Assembly (NCBI RefSeq): GCF_007859935.1 | Contig: NZ_SJPO01000003.1 | Coordinates: 516,827-580,826 of the forward strand | DNA length: 64,000 nt | DNA from: Posidoniimonas polymericola | GTDB lineage: Bacteria; Planctomycetota; Planctomycetia; Pirellulales; Lacipirellulaceae | Direction: 5' to 3' | In this document: positions 25,413 to 34,488 of the stretch, one piece after another | Layout of the letters: every line of letters starts with the position of its first letter | How positions within the stretch are numbered: position 1 is the first letter of the stretch | Notes under the pieces: model-generated | The model's input: only the letters and a program-made list of their open reading frames with translations | The model's database searches: none | What the model was told of the DNA's origin: nothing | Translations under genes and position numbers: made by a program

Positions 25413-27578
25413 ATGGCCGAAGACCCCTCTTCACAAGACATCGAGTCCAGCTCAGACGGCTCGGAGCTCGACGTCGAGCAGCTCGTCGACGCGTTGTGCG
25501 ACCGGTTCGAGCTCGCGTGGACCGACGGCCCGCCGCCCGACATCGGCGCCTACCTCGACCAGGCGCCGCCCCACCTGCGGCTGCGGGTGCTGGCGGAGCT
25601 GTGGGCGATCGAGCTGCACCACCGCCGCGACTCCGACGGCCGCCGCGTCGACGACGCCTGGCTGGCCGAGTTCCACCCGCAGCTGGCGCCGCTGCTGGCC
25701 GAGCTCCCCACGCTCGACGGCGTCGGCCCGGCGGCCGTCACCCACGGCTTCCAGCTCGGCTCGACGAACGCCCACTCTTTCATGCAGACCCGCCACGCCC
25801 CGGACGCGGGCGGTCGCGGGCCGACCGACTCCCGCGGGCTGCACATCCGCTGCCCGCACTGCAGCAACGCGGTCGAGCTGCTGGCCGACGCCGCCGTGGA
25901 CGACGTCGAGTGCGACTCGTGCGGCAGCCAGTTCAGCCTGGTCGGCTCGCCCGACGACGAGGACGCCCAGCACACGCTCGAGACCCTCGGCCGCTTCGAG
26001 CTGCTCAGCCGGCTGGGCGTCGGCGGCTTCGGCACGGTCTGGAAGGCCCGCGACACCGACCTGCACCGCATCGTGGCGGTGAAGATCCCCCGCAAGGGCC
26101 GGCTGAGCACGCGCGAGGTCGAGCAGTTCCTGCGCGAGGCCCGCTCCGCGGCGCAGCTCCGCCACCCGAACATCGTGCCGGTGTTCGAGGTCGGCCGCGA
26201 GGGCGACACGCTGTTCATCGTCAGCGAGTTCGTCCGCGGCGCGACCCTGTCCGACTGGGCCGCCCGCACGCCGCAGCCGCCGCGCGAGGTGGCCGAGCTG
26301 TGCGCCACGCTGGCCGACGCGCTGCACTGTGCGCACGCCGAGGGCGTCGTGCATCGCGACCTGAAGCCGTCCAACGTGATGCTCGACTACTCCCGCCGGC
26401 CGCGGCTGATGGACTTCGGCCTCGCCAAACGCGACGCGGTCGAGGTCACCATGACAATGGACGGGCAGGTGCTCGGCACGCCGGCCTACATGTCGCCCGA
26501 GCAGGCCCGCGGCCACGGCCACTGGACCGACCGCCGCACAGACGTCTACTCGCTCGGCGTGATGCTGTTCGAGCTCTTGACCGGCGAGCTGCCGTTCCGC
26601 GGCAACGCCGCCGCGCAGATCCAGCGCCGCCTGACCGACGACCCGCCGAACCCGCGGACGCTCAACCGGGGCGTGCCGGCCGACCTGGCGACCATCGCGC
26701 TGAAGTGCATGGAGCTCGACCCCAACCGCCGCTACCAGGCCGCCGCCGAGGTCGCCGACGAGCTCCGCCGCTGGCTCGACGGTCGGCCGATCCAGGCGCG
26801 GCCCCTCTCGCCGGCCGGCCGCGCCGCCCGCTGGGCCCGGCGGAACCCGGCGCTGGCGGCGGCGCTCGCGCTGGCGGTCGCGCTCGCCATCGGCGGCCCG
26901 GCCGCGGCGGTCGTCATCGGGTTGAAGAACCAACGGATCGAGGAGCAGCTAGCCGAGCGAAACGGCCTGATTATCCAGGCAGAGCAGGACCGCAATCGCT
27001 TCGAGAAGAAGGCGGCCGCCGCCGAGCAGCGGCTCGCGGCCATCACCAGCATCGACCCCCGGCGCACCAGCGACTGGCGCCGCGAGCTGATCGGGCGGCT
27101 GCTCGCCGAGCGGCAGGAGCAGCTCGCCGATCAGATCGAGGCCCTGCCGACCGCGAGCGATCGGGCGCACTCCAAGGTCGCGCTAGCGCGGCTGCTCGCG
27201 GCCGTCGGGCGGCACGACGAGGCCGCCACGCTGCTTTCTTCGGCGTTGACGCAGAGCGGCTTGACCGCGGAAGAACAACGCCGCGTGCGGGTGGAGATCG
27301 CCGAGCAGTCCCTCGGGTTCGGCAATCCCGAGTCGGGCAAGCTCGAGGCCGCCGCCGACGCGCTCAACGACCTCGAGCAGCAGGGCCCAGGCGAGTCGCC
27401 CGCGGCGCTGGTCACGAGCATCGACGCGCAGATGCTCAAGGTGCTCGCCGCCGAAGAACTGACCGACAAGACCAGCGCCCTCCGCACCGCCCGCGAGCAC
27501 GCCGACCGGCTGCTCGACGAGCTGCCGACCGACGCGGCCGACCTCGCCGACGTTGCCCGGCTGCTGCTAGGCGAGTAG
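25413..27578 (+). CDS. Ser/Thr protein kinase with zinc ribbon and single membrane helix
   Basis: A 721-aa receptor-like Hanks-type kinase. N-terminal helical region (residues 20-110); zinc ribbon CPHC (147-150) and CDSC (167-170); kinase domain from about 195 with glycine loop GVGGFG (202-207), Lys224, HRDLKPSN (314-321), DFG (334-336) and APE-like SPEQ. A transmembrane helix spans about 479-503, followed by a 215-residue helical, TPR-like extracytoplasmic part. All catalytic residues are present, so it should be active. This layout is common in planctomycetes. Substrates are unknown; no phosphatase or FHA gene is adjacent. The divergent gene starts 182 bp upstream. Confidence 0.95.
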   Translation: MAEDPSSQDIESSSDGSELDVEQLVDALCDRFELAWTDGPPPDIGAYLDQAPPHLRLRVLAELWAIELHHRRDSDGRRVDDAWLAEFHPQLAPLLAELPTLDGVGPAAVTHGFQLGSTNAHSFMQTRHAPDAGGRGPTDSRGLHIRCPHCSNAVELLADAAVDDVECDSCGSQFSLVGSPDDEDAQHTLETLGRFELLSRLGVGGFGTVWKARDTDLHRIVAVKIPRKGRLSTREVEQFLREARSAAQLRHPNIVPVFEVGREGDTLFIVSEFVRGATLSDWAARTPQPPREVAELCATLADALHCAHAEGVVHRDLKPSNVMLDYSRRPRLMDFGLAKRDAVEVTMTMDGQVLGTPAYMSPEQARGHGHWTDRRTDVYSLGVMLFELLTGELPFRGNAAAQIQRRLTDDPPNPRTLNRGVPADLATIALKCMELDPNRRYQAAAEVADELRRWLDGRPIQARPLSPAGRAARWARRNPALAAALALAVALAIGGPAAAVVIGLKNQRIEEQLAERNGLIIQAEQDRNRFEKKAAAAEQRLAAITSIDPRRTSDWRRELIGRLLAERQEQLADQIEALPTASDRAHSKVALARLLAAVGRHDEAATLLSSALTQSGLTAEEQRRVRVEIAEQSLGFGNPESGKLEAAADALNDLEQQGPGESPAALVTSIDAQMLKVLAAEELTDKTSALRTAREHADRLLDELPTDAADLADVARLLLGE

Positions 27579-27587
27579 ACATCAAAT

Positions 27588-27609
27588 CCCCTCCCCCCAT
27601 GGGGGAGGG
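27588..27609. terminator. C/G-rich hairpin after the kinase gene
   Basis: CCCTCCCCCC and GGGGGAGGG pair around CATG with one bulge, 10 bp after the kinase stop codon. There is no T-run. Such stems are frequent in planctomycete gaps and may act as terminators or repeats. Confidence 0.4.
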
Positions 27610-27724
27610 CTAGGGTGGGGGCGCCCCGGCGCCGATTCTGCCTTGTCGACCACTCGCGGCCAACGATTCCCCGCGTAGCCCCCGGCCCTGCCGGGGGATC
27701 GCCCGCGCAAAGGCAAAGAGAATA

Positions 27725-27818
27725 GCCACGAAAAGGCACAAAGAACACAAGAACTCATTGGCAAGCCGTTTCCCGATTCTGCCCACTGTTTTTGTGCCTT
27801 CTCGTGCGTTTTCGTGGC
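27725..27818. repeat. 94-bp element with AT-richer terminal inverted repeats
   Basis: Left end GCCACGAAAAGGCACAAAG and right end TTTTTGTGCCTT...TTTTCGTGGC are inverted copies, the right arm carrying an extra CGCACGAG-type insertion. Much lower GC than its surroundings. Lies in the 367-bp gap between the kinase and the NPYxSP array, which holds no gene. Confidence 0.6.
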
Positions 27819-27945
27819 CAATCAATCCATGCGAGAATGCAGAGGCTCGATTGTCGGTGACGCCGTCCCCCGGCAGCGCCGCGGGCTACGAGCAACCCGT
27901 CAGTCGTCGCGTTTCCGTTCGGCACACTTGTCGTGGTAACCAATC

Positions 27946-28602
27946 GTGCCCATCGCCGACAACAACCCGTTTGCCGCCCCCCAGTCGGAAGACGCTCCGC
28001 GGCCCGACCCGCTCGTGGAGTTGCACGGGCGGATGCCGGGCAGCGTGAAGCTGGCGATCGGCTCGCTCATCGCGTTCTTAGGGCTGACACTGGCTGCGTT
28101 GTCGTTGCTGCTGGCGTTGGGCGGGGTGTCGTTCTATGAGCTGCTGCTGATGGCCGTGCTCGGCGGCGGGGTGGCGGTGCTGGTTGGTGTCTTCCGCCGC
28201 AACCGCTTCAGCAGGGTCTGCGCCCGGGCGATGGGGGTCGGGCTTGGCTCTCTGATAATGCTCTTAGTGGCGGTGAGCACGATCAGCCTTATCGGCTTCT
28301 ACTCCGACTCCGATTTCCAGTCGAGCATGCAGCAGGCGGGCGCGCCGTTCGGCGGTTGGGAGATGACGCTGTCGCTAGTACTTGGGATGTCGATCTACGT
28401 GATCCCCGCTGTATTGCTGCTAACGGTGTTCTTCACCCTCGGGACCACCACCGCCCGGCAGTACTTCTACCTGCTCTGCCCCGAGTGCCACGGCAAGCGG
28501 GTGACGGCCGTCAACCGGTCGGCGGATCATCTGCACTGCAGCGGCTGCGGCCACGAGTGGCGTCCGCCCCAGTCCACGCAGCCGAACGTCACTGCAAGGT
28601 GA
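27946..28602 (+). CDS. NPYxSP-motif membrane protein 1, with C-terminal zinc ribbon
   Basis: A 218-aa integral membrane protein, first of five tandem paralogues. It has an N-terminal NPFAAP motif (residues 6-11) and a cytoplasmic linker to MPGSVKLAIG, then four hydrophobic helices (about 33-60, 63-82, 95-115, 138-165). The final TTTARQYFYL is followed by a zinc ribbon (CPECHGKR ... CSGCGHEW) found only in this copy. No known enzyme domain. The start is GTG at 27946. The zinc ribbon suggests it is the ancestral or regulatory member; that is inference. Confidence 0.82.
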   Translation: MPIADNNPFAAPQSEDAPRPDPLVELHGRMPGSVKLAIGSLIAFLGLTLAALSLLLALGGVSFYELLLMAVLGGGVAVLVGVFRRNRFSRVCARAMGVGLGSLIMLLVAVSTISLIGFYSDSDFQSSMQQAGAPFGGWEMTLSLVLGMSIYVIPAVLLLTVFFTLGTTTARQYFYLLCPECHGKRVTAVNRSADHLHCSGCGHEWRPPQSTQPNVTAR

Positions 28603-28622
28603 GTCTTGGTAGGATGGGGCTT

Positions 28623-29177
28623 ATGAGCGATCCGCATGCAGAAGGTGGCAACCCCTACGCGTCACCAGGAGACTCAGAGCCCGTTGCCATGCCGCGCGGT
28701 GACATGCCCGGCAGTGTACAACTGTCGAGAGGATGCTTTACCGCCGTGGGCCTCTATTTCGGTCTCAACCTAATGGGCTGCCTGTTTTCTGGCGCCGACG
28801 CCGAGGAGTTGCTGCTATCCGCGGTCATTCCTCTTTCTGCGATCGCGATCATGCTTGTATGTGTGCGAGTGCGTACTCAACTAGCGCGGCGTGGTTGTCG
28901 ATTCATGGCGTTGACCTCTGCGGTGATGATGACGTTGGCTTTGATCGCAGTCATTGAGTTGATGTTCAGGCCACCAGCCGGCACGGTCGTGAGCAGCAGC
29001 ACCTCGTACTATGGGATTCCAATCTCCGAAAGCGTTCGTCCAGCATTCGAGCTGTTCATGGTCGGCTCGATTGCTGCGGTGGCGTTAGGTCTGTGGATCC
29101 CCGTCTTCGCGTTGGGCCGAAGGTCGGCACGGACTTATTTCTCTGGGCCGATCGCAAGCTTGGGCAATGACAACTGA
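28623..29177 (+). CDS. NPYxSP-motif membrane protein 2
   Basis: A 184-aa paralogue of the preceding gene. NPYASP at residues 10-15, then MPGSVQLSRG, four hydrophobic helices and a closing GRRSARTYF that aligns with the same place in the neighbours; there is no zinc ribbon. The ATG at 28623 has AGGATGGGG in front; an in-frame ATG at 28614 is possible. It begins 20 bp after gene 1 and overlaps gene 3 by 11 bp, so all are likely one transcript. Third-position GC is a little lower than in genes around it. Confidence 0.8.
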   Translation: MSDPHAEGGNPYASPGDSEPVAMPRGDMPGSVQLSRGCFTAVGLYFGLNLMGCLFSGADAEELLLSAVIPLSAIAIMLVCVRVRTQLARRGCRFMALTSAVMMTLALIAVIELMFRPPAGTVVSSSTSYYGIPISESVRPAFELFMVGSIAAVALGLWIPVFALGRRSARTYFSGPIASLGNDN

Positions 29178-29715
29178 AGCCGAGAATCCCTACGCGTCGC
29201 CCAAGGCGGGCGACGCCGCTCCGCCGTGTTGCCCGATGCCCAGCAGCGTCAAGCTCGCTATCGGTTGCCTGCTCCTGTTTGGGGCAGTCGTCGCCGCGAA
29301 CCTTTTGCGATGGCTCACCGAGTACGGCGATTCGGCCGCTTTTCTAGGGTTCCACCTCGTTCCGCTGCTGCTGATTGCCGGGGTAGTCGAGGGGATGCGT
29401 CGGCGGAATCCGGTCGCCGGCGCCGCGGCGTTTGGGTTCTCCGCGATAGTCGCGGCGATGTTCTCGGTGCTGGTAGCGGGCGCCGTGGCGATCTTCGTGG
29501 CCGAGCGGTGGTGGGGAATCGGGGTCCACGATACGGAGTTCAACGGTGTGCCCGTGCCGACGAACACGGCCCTGCCGTCCTACTGGGTCGCCACCGTGGT
29601 GCTGGCGGCGCTCGCCACGCTGCTGGGGACGGCTTGCGTTGGGCTGATGACCCGGTCGGCGCGGCGGTTCTTCCAGCACCAATTGCCAACCGACCAACCT
29701 GCCGACCCGGTTTGA
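29167..29715 (+). CDS. NPYxSP-motif membrane protein 3
   Basis: A 182-aa paralogue. NPYASP at residues 7-12, followed by MPSSVKLAIGCLLLFG, four hydrophobic helices (about 28-46, 60-73, 84-110, 139-162) and the closing TRSARRFFQHQ. Between helices 3 and 4 is a polar loop of about 30 residues that should face out. It overlaps gene 2 by 11 bp and is followed 12 bp later by gene 4. No catalytic motif. Confidence 0.82.
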   Translation: MTTEAENPYASPKAGDAAPPCCPMPSSVKLAIGCLLLFGAVVAANLLRWLTEYGDSAAFLGFHLVPLLLIAGVVEGMRRRNPVAGAAAFGFSAIVAAMFSVLVAGAVAIFVAERWWGIGVHDTEFNGVPVPTNTALPSYWVATVVLAALATLLGTACVGLMTRSARRFFQHQLPTDQPADPV

Positions 29716-29727
29716 TAGACTTGTGTA

Positions 29728-30303
29728 GTGATTACGCCAACGCCCAACCCGTACGTGTCGCCCGAGTCGACTGCCGAGCCCCAGGCTCCGGCGGAGCTGC
29801 TCGGCGCCCGCCCCGCGAGCGTCAAGCTAGCGATCAGCGGCGTGGCGTTGTTCACGCTGTTGGCCTTCTGTATCTGCGTGCAGTTCTGGCGGGAGGGCGC
29901 TCAGCTGTGGGAGATCGCGGTGTTGTCGGGCGTGCCGGCGTTGGCCGGTGCGCGCATTGCAAACGGGCTTTTCAAGAGGAACCGCTACGCGCGGCTGTGG
30001 GGACGCGTGCTCTCGTTCGCGGGCGCCGTGCTCATGACGTTGTGGGTGGTGGCGTTTGGCTACGCGATGTGGCGCCGCGGGGCATTCCTCAACACGACGC
30101 CACAGCCGTTCATGTTTGGGGCGTCGATCCCGGAGAACTTGCGGCTCGTGCTCATGGCGCTCCCCCTCGGGATTCAGGCGGCGTCCCTCTGGATTGCCTA
30201 CTTCGCCCTCGGCCGACGCGCGGCGGTGCGACATTTCGAGCCCGCTGCCCGGTGGGGCGAAGAAGAGCCGGCTAGTCGAATCGAGAGGAGCCCGATCTCG
30301 TGA
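29728..30303 (+). CDS. NPYxSP-motif membrane protein 4
   Basis: A 191-aa paralogue. NPYVSP at residues 7-12, then RPASVKLAISG, four helices and the closing GRRAAVRHF. The start is GTG at 29728, directly after a TAG-like leader; the SD is weak, consistent with translational coupling. Its TGA overlaps the start of gene 5 by 4 bp. Function unknown, as for the other members. Confidence 0.82.
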   Translation: MITPTPNPYVSPESTAEPQAPAELLGARPASVKLAISGVALFTLLAFCICVQFWREGAQLWEIAVLSGVPALAGARIANGLFKRNRYARLWGRVLSFAGAVLMTLWVVAFGYAMWRRGAFLNTTPQPFMFGASIPENLRLVLMALPLGIQAASLWIAYFALGRRAAVRHFEPAARWGEEEPASRIERSPIS

Positions 30304-30893
30304 TGCCGTCTGCACCAGACAACCCGTACGCTTCGCCTGGAGTGGCGGCCGAGCGCGTCAGGCCACCGCTTGGTGAGTACGGCGGCATGCCGGCAAGCGT
30401 GAAGGTGTCGGTCGCCTGCCTGGCGCTCTACTCACTGTTGTTCCTAGCGGTTCTGGTGTCGGATACGAGGCAGTTTGGAGTCACGAGCGTCGCCGCTCTC
30501 ATAACGGCATCGGTATTCGCCGGGGGTCCGCTGCCGCTGCTGGGGATCTGGCTACGCACCCCACGATCCCGTCTGCTGTCGCGGCTGGTGCTGCTGCTCT
30601 ACGCATCGCTGATGACCTTTGTTCTGGTGGTCGTTGGTCTCGGGGCCGCCTCGCCGGGTGGCGGCGTGGTCGCGTCTCCGGGTTTCGCATTCCTCGGTTA
30701 CAGTGTGCCGCCGTCGCAGGTTTGGCTGTGGACGATCGTGCACCTCACGACCCTTGCGGTCGCCGCCCTCTGTTTATGGGCGCCGCTGGTCGCCCTGGGC
30801 CGCCCCACGGCGGTTCGCTACTGCGGGCGAACACGCAGGCCGAGTGATGCACCGCTGCTCCCCGACCAATTGCCAGAACGCCGGGAAGACTGA
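30300..30893 (+). CDS. NPYxSP-motif membrane protein 5
   Basis: A 197-aa paralogue and last of the array. NPYASP at residues 8-13, MPASVKVSVACL, four hydrophobic helices, and GRPTAVRYC where the others have GRRxAxxxF. A longer polar C-terminus (about 25 residues) replaces the ribbon of gene 1. It starts with GTG at 30300 or ATG at 30303, overlapping gene 4. A repeated hairpin element follows at 30931-31030. Confidence 0.8.
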   Translation: MMPSAPDNPYASPGVAAERVRPPLGEYGGMPASVKVSVACLALYSLLFLAVLVSDTRQFGVTSVAALITASVFAGGPLPLLGIWLRTPRSRLLSRLVLLLYASLMTFVLVVVGLGAASPGGGVVASPGFAFLGYSVPPSQVWLWTIVHLTTLAVAALCLWAPLVALGRPTAVRYCGRTRRPSDAPLLPDQLPERRED

Positions 30894-30930
30894 CCACTTA
30901 CCGCATGAACGGTTCTTGATGCGATCCCCC

Positions 30931-31030
30931 CTAGCCGGCGAGCTACGCCTCGCCGGGGACCCCGGTGTTGATTCTCACTCGACAGGAAGGACTTCCCCTG
31001 GACTCCCGCCGAGGCGTAGCTCGCCGGCTA
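30931..31030. repeat. Paired inverted copies of a REP-like hairpin
   Basis: CCGGCGAG and CTCGCCGG around loop CTACGC (30935-30956) form a perfect 8-bp hairpin. About 60 bp on, a 22-nt reverse-complement copy lies at 31008-31029. The two copies frame a 100-bp element between the array and the HD gene. A third copy lies at 58914-58939. Confidence 0.7.
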
Positions 31031-31102
31031 CTTTCTGAGACTGGCTCCGTGCGAAAACGGCTCCCCCTTCCGCCGTTTGCCTTCCCCCTTCAGAATACCC
31101 GG

Positions 31103-32512
31103 ATGAAGGACTTTAACCGCGAGAGCCTGCTGCACTGCCCCGTGCACGGCTACATCCCGTTTACGTCGAAGGTGCCCGAGGGCGAGGTCTCGGAGCGGCA
31201 GCTGCTGGACAGCCCGTGGCTGCAGCGGCTGCGGCAGATCCACCAGCTCCAGACCGCCTGGTGGGTCTACCCGTCGGCTGAGCACACGCGGTTCCAGCAT
31301 GTGGTAGGCGCCATGCACATGGCGAGCCGCGCGGTCGACGGCCTCTACCCCAGCCTGCGCGAGGTCTGCAAGGGCGACGTGCCCAGCCGCGGCTACGTCG
31401 AGTGCCTGGCCCGGATGGCCGCGCTGCTGCACGACGTGGGGCACGGGCCGTTCGGGCACTTCTTCGACGCGCACTTCCTGAAGCCGCACTTCGGCCTCAA
31501 CCACGAGACCCTCGGCGCCCACATCATCGAGCACGAACTGGGTGACCTGCTCCGCGGCGTCCGCCAGTGCCCCAACACGCGGATCGTGGAGAGCGCGACG
31601 CTCGACCCGCGGCAGGTCTGCACGCTGATCACGCGGCCCAAGTCGCACGACGCCGACCAGCACCCGCGTTGGCTGATCCTGCTGAGGAGCCTGTTCTGCG
31701 GCCTTTACACCGTGGACAACATGGACTTTGTGCTCCGCGACGCGTACATGTCGGGCTACAGCCCGCGGGCGTACGACCTCGACCGGCTGCTGCGGTACAG
31801 CTTCTTCAGCGAACGCGGTCTGACGATCCACCAGAAGGGGATCAACGCGCTGTTGAAGTTCATGCAGACCAAGAGCGAGCTGTTCCGCGCGGTCTACTTC
31901 CACCGCACCGTGCGGGCGATCGACAAGACGCTCGAGGGCCTGTTCCGCGACAGCCGCGAGCTGTTGTTCCCGGGCAACCCGCTTGAGCACCTCAACGACT
32001 ACCGTGGCTTCACCGAGTGGTCGCTGCTGATTGACGTGTCGCGGTGGAGCAGGTCCGATGACGATCGCACCCGCGAACTGGGCGAGCGGTGGGACCGCCT
32101 GCTGGAGCGGCAGGTCGACTGGATCTGCGTCGAGGACCGCAACCAGACCATCCGTGAGGGCGAGAGCGAGCAGACGAGCATCTTCGCCGACGAGACCGTG
32201 CTCGAGCAAGTGCTCCGCAGCACGCTGCCGCTCGGGGTTCAGGACGTGCCGATGCAGATCGACCTGCCGCGGCACATCTACCGGCCCGACGCGCTGGCCG
32301 CGACCGCGGGCCAGAACTTCCAGTTCAACCCCGCGACCGGCAAGGTGTACCCGCTGACCGACGACCAGCTGTTCCGACAGTTGCCGCTGGCGCACCGCGC
32401 GTGTCGGATCTACCTCAAGAAGGACCACACGCCCGAACAGGCGAGCGCCGTCGGCGCGGCGCTCGACGCGATTGTCGGCAGCCGCGGCGAGGACGATCTG
32501 ACGAATATGTGA
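31103..32512 (+). CDS. HD-domain phosphohydrolase, SAMHD1/dGTPase-like
   Basis: A 469-aa cytoplasmic metal-dependent phosphohydrolase. The HD metal ligands are visible: His in HTRFQHVVGAMHMA, His-Asp in ALLHDVGHGPFGH, and the distal Asp in NMDFVLRDAYMSG. The overall layout (LLDSPWLQRLRQIHQL near residue 35, then an extended C-terminal domain) matches the SAMHD1-like branch, which hydrolyses dNTPs or related nucleotides; substrate is unproven. ATG at 31103; the frame also opens at 30965 inside repeat DNA and is rejected. Not coupled to the preceding array. Confidence 0.9.
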   Translation: MKDFNRESLLHCPVHGYIPFTSKVPEGEVSERQLLDSPWLQRLRQIHQLQTAWWVYPSAEHTRFQHVVGAMHMASRAVDGLYPSLREVCKGDVPSRGYVECLARMAALLHDVGHGPFGHFFDAHFLKPHFGLNHETLGAHIIEHELGDLLRGVRQCPNTRIVESATLDPRQVCTLITRPKSHDADQHPRWLILLRSLFCGLYTVDNMDFVLRDAYMSGYSPRAYDLDRLLRYSFFSERGLTIHQKGINALLKFMQTKSELFRAVYFHRTVRAIDKTLEGLFRDSRELLFPGNPLEHLNDYRGFTEWSLLIDVSRWSRSDDDRTRELGERWDRLLERQVDWICVEDRNQTIREGESEQTSIFADETVLEQVLRSTLPLGVQDVPMQIDLPRHIYRPDALAATAGQNFQFNPATGKVYPLTDDQLFRQLPLAHRACRIYLKKDHTPEQASAVGAALDAIVGSRGEDDLTNM

Positions 32513-32530
32513 GCCGAGCCAACAGAGCAG

Positions 32531-32706
32531 AAATGGGGACTGGCTCGCGGCCGCTAGGAGCTGGTCTCTTTGCAGAGCGAGGAAGCAGCGCATGTCCCCT
32601 TTTCTGCGTGCCTCACCCGGTGGCCGAAAAAGGGGACAGGCACGAAACCGCGGCGAGACAACGCTAGGGCAAGACTTGCTCAAGGTATCGAGCCAGTCCC
32701 CTTTTT
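32531..32706. repeat. Compound inverted-repeat element
   Basis: Outer arms AAATGGGGACTGGCTCG (32531-32547) and CGAGCCAGTCCCCTTTTT (32689-32706) are inverted. Inside, TGTCCCCTTTTCTGCGTGCC and GAAAAAGGGGACAGGCACG form a second, nested pair. Four GGGGAC-type units in about 175 bp resemble the REP/BIME type associated with RAYT transposases; none is present here. Confidence 0.6.
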
Positions 32707-32778
32707 CAACCGAATGTATCCCCGGCTCTCCGAGCCGGGAAATCTAGCCGGCCATGAAACGCTACACAAACTTAAGAT

Positions 32779-32818
32779 CACGGTTCCGAGTCGCTAGTTC
32801 TCGGTTCGGAGAACCGTG
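32779..32818. terminator. Hairpin upstream of purB
   Basis: CACGGTTC (32779-32786) pairs with GAACCGTG (32811-32818), with a possible inner CCGAG/CTCGG stem. No T-run. The rest of the 348-bp gap before purB is the compound repeat above; no purine riboswitch is seen. Confidence 0.35.
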
Positions 32819-32860
32819 GATACCATCAGCAGCCAATAGCTAACCGACAGCAGCCAAAAA

Positions 32861-34285
32861 ATGTCCGAGTACTACGAGAACCCCCTGATCACCCGTTACG
32901 CCTCGCGGCAGATGGCCGCCCTGTGGGGGGCGCAGAAGAAGTTCAGCACCTGGCGGCGGCTGTGGGTCGCGCTCGCGGAGGCCGAGGCCGAGCTCGGCCT
33001 GCCGATCAGCGAGGCTCAGCTCAACGAGCTGCGCGAGAACGTCGACAAGATCGACTTCGACAACGCCGCGGCTTACGAGAAGAAGCTGCGGCACGACGTC
33101 ATGGCCCACGTGCACGCCTACGGCGACCAGTGCCCCGGCGCCAAGGCGATCATCCACCTCGGCGCGACCAGCAACTTTGTGGTCGACAACACCGACCTGA
33201 TCCTGCTGCGGGAGTCGCTCGAGCTGGTCCGCGACCGTATTGTCGCCGTGATCCAGGCGCTGGACAACTTCGCCCGCGAGCACCGCGCGCTGCCGACCCT
33301 CGGCTTCACCCACATGCAGCCGGCCCAGCCGACCACGGTCGGCAAGCGGGCCACCCTGTGGTGCTACGACCTCGTGCTCGACCTGCAGGAGGTCGAGCAC
33401 CGCATCGCGGTGCTGTGCGCCCGCAGCACCAAGGGCACGACCGGCACCCAGGCGAGCTTCCTCGAGTTGTTCGACGGCGACCACACCAAGGTCCGTGAGC
33501 TGGAAACCCTGGTCGCGCAGAAGATGGGCTTCCAACGCACCTACGCGGTAACCGGCCAGACCTACCCGCGGGGCGTCGACACGCACGTGCTGAGCACCCT
33601 CGGCGGCGTGGCGGCGAGCTGCCACAAGGCGGCGACCGACATCCGGCTGCTCGCCAACCGCAAGGAGCTCGAGGAGCCGTTCGAGAAGAACCAGATCGGC
33701 AGCTCGGCCATGGCGTACAAGCGGAACCCGATGCGGAGCGAGCGGATCTGCGGCCTGGCCCGGTTCGTGATGAGCCTCACCGCCAACGGCGCCGACACGC
33801 ACGCCACCCAGTGGATGGAGCGGACGCTCGACGACTCGGCCAACCGGCGGCTGTCGCTGCCGCAGGCGCTGCTGGGCGTCGACGCGGTGCTGTCGATCTA
33901 CCACAACGTGGCGAGCGGGCTGGTGGTGTACCCGAAGGTGATCGAGCGGAACCTGGCGGCCGAGCTGCCGTTCATGGCGACCGAGAACCTGCTGATGGAG
34001 GCGGTCCGCGCCGGCGGCGATCGGCAGGACCTGCACGAGGTGATCCGCACGCACAGCCAGGAGGCGGCCGCGGTGGTCAAGCAGCAAGGTGGCGACAACG
34101 ACCTGCTCGACCGGCTGCGCAACGACCCGGCCTTCGCCGGCGTCGACATCGACGCCGCCGTAGACGCCGCCGGCCTGGTCGGCCGGGCGCCGGAGCAGGT
34201 CGACGAGTTCCTCAACGAGGTGGTCGAGCCGATCCTGGTCCGGCTTGGTGAGCAGTCCGCCGGCGGCGACGAGCTGCGGGTGTAG
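32861..34285 (+). CDS. purB: Adenylosuccinate lyase
   Basis: A 474-aa fumarase/aspartase-superfamily enzyme acting twice in purine synthesis: SAICAR to AICAR plus fumarate, and adenylosuccinate to AMP plus fumarate. The superfamily signature [16 protein letters not shown], carrying the mobile catalytic Ser loop, is near residue 285. [13 protein letters not shown] and the catalytic-His region [18 protein letters not shown] are intact. Length is as expected for this PurB subgroup. ATG at 32861 lacks a clear SD. Isolated from other pur genes, with no riboswitch upstream. Confidence 0.95.
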   Translation: MSEYYENPLITRYASRQMAALWGAQKKFSTWRRLWVALAEAEAELGLPISEAQLNELRENVDKIDFDNAAAYEKKLRHDVMAHVHAYGDQCPGAKAIIHLGATSNFVVDNTDLILLRESLELVRDRIVAVIQALDNFAREHRALPTLGFTHMQPAQPTTVGKRATLWCYDLVLDLQEVEHRIAVLCARSTKGTTGTQASFLELFDGDHTKVRELETLVAQKMGFQRTYAVTGQTYPRGVDTHVLSTLGGVAASCHKAATDIRLLANRKELEEPFEKNQIGSSAMAYKRNPMRSERICGLARFVMSLTANGADTHATQWMERTLDDSANRRLSLPQALLGVDAVLSIYHNVASGLVVYPKVIERNLAAELPFMATENLLMEAVRAGGDRQDLHEVIRTHSQEAAAVVKQQGGDNDLLDRLRNDPAFAGVDIDAAVDAAGLVGRAPEQVDEFLNEVVEPILVRLGEQSAGGDELRV

Positions 34286-34488
34286 GCCGTCCGGCCTGGG
34301 GGCAGCGGCATCGAGAACGGCGGCTTGCGAGGCGATTGCGGGATTCTGGACCCTTGGGCGGCAATTTCGTTGCCGTTTCGGTTTGCCGAAGTTAGGGTGG
34401 CAGTAGTGCGCAAGGGGACACCTGGCAGGGAACTGGCCGACGCGTAGCGCGACCGCTCTTCTCACCGAGTTCTTCAGGAGTCCGCCTA

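Noticed and set aside
23813-25543. Longer N-terminus for the CarboxypepD-type protein
   Set aside because: It would overlap the divergent kinase start and place the signal peptide internally; ATG at 25231 has an SD.
25452-26933. Minus-strand 493-aa frame
   Set aside because: Antisense shadow of the kinase gene.
25379-27613. Plus-strand 744-aa Arg/Ala/Pro-rich frame
   Set aside because: Out-of-frame shadow of the Ser/Thr kinase, whose own frame shows all catalytic motifs.
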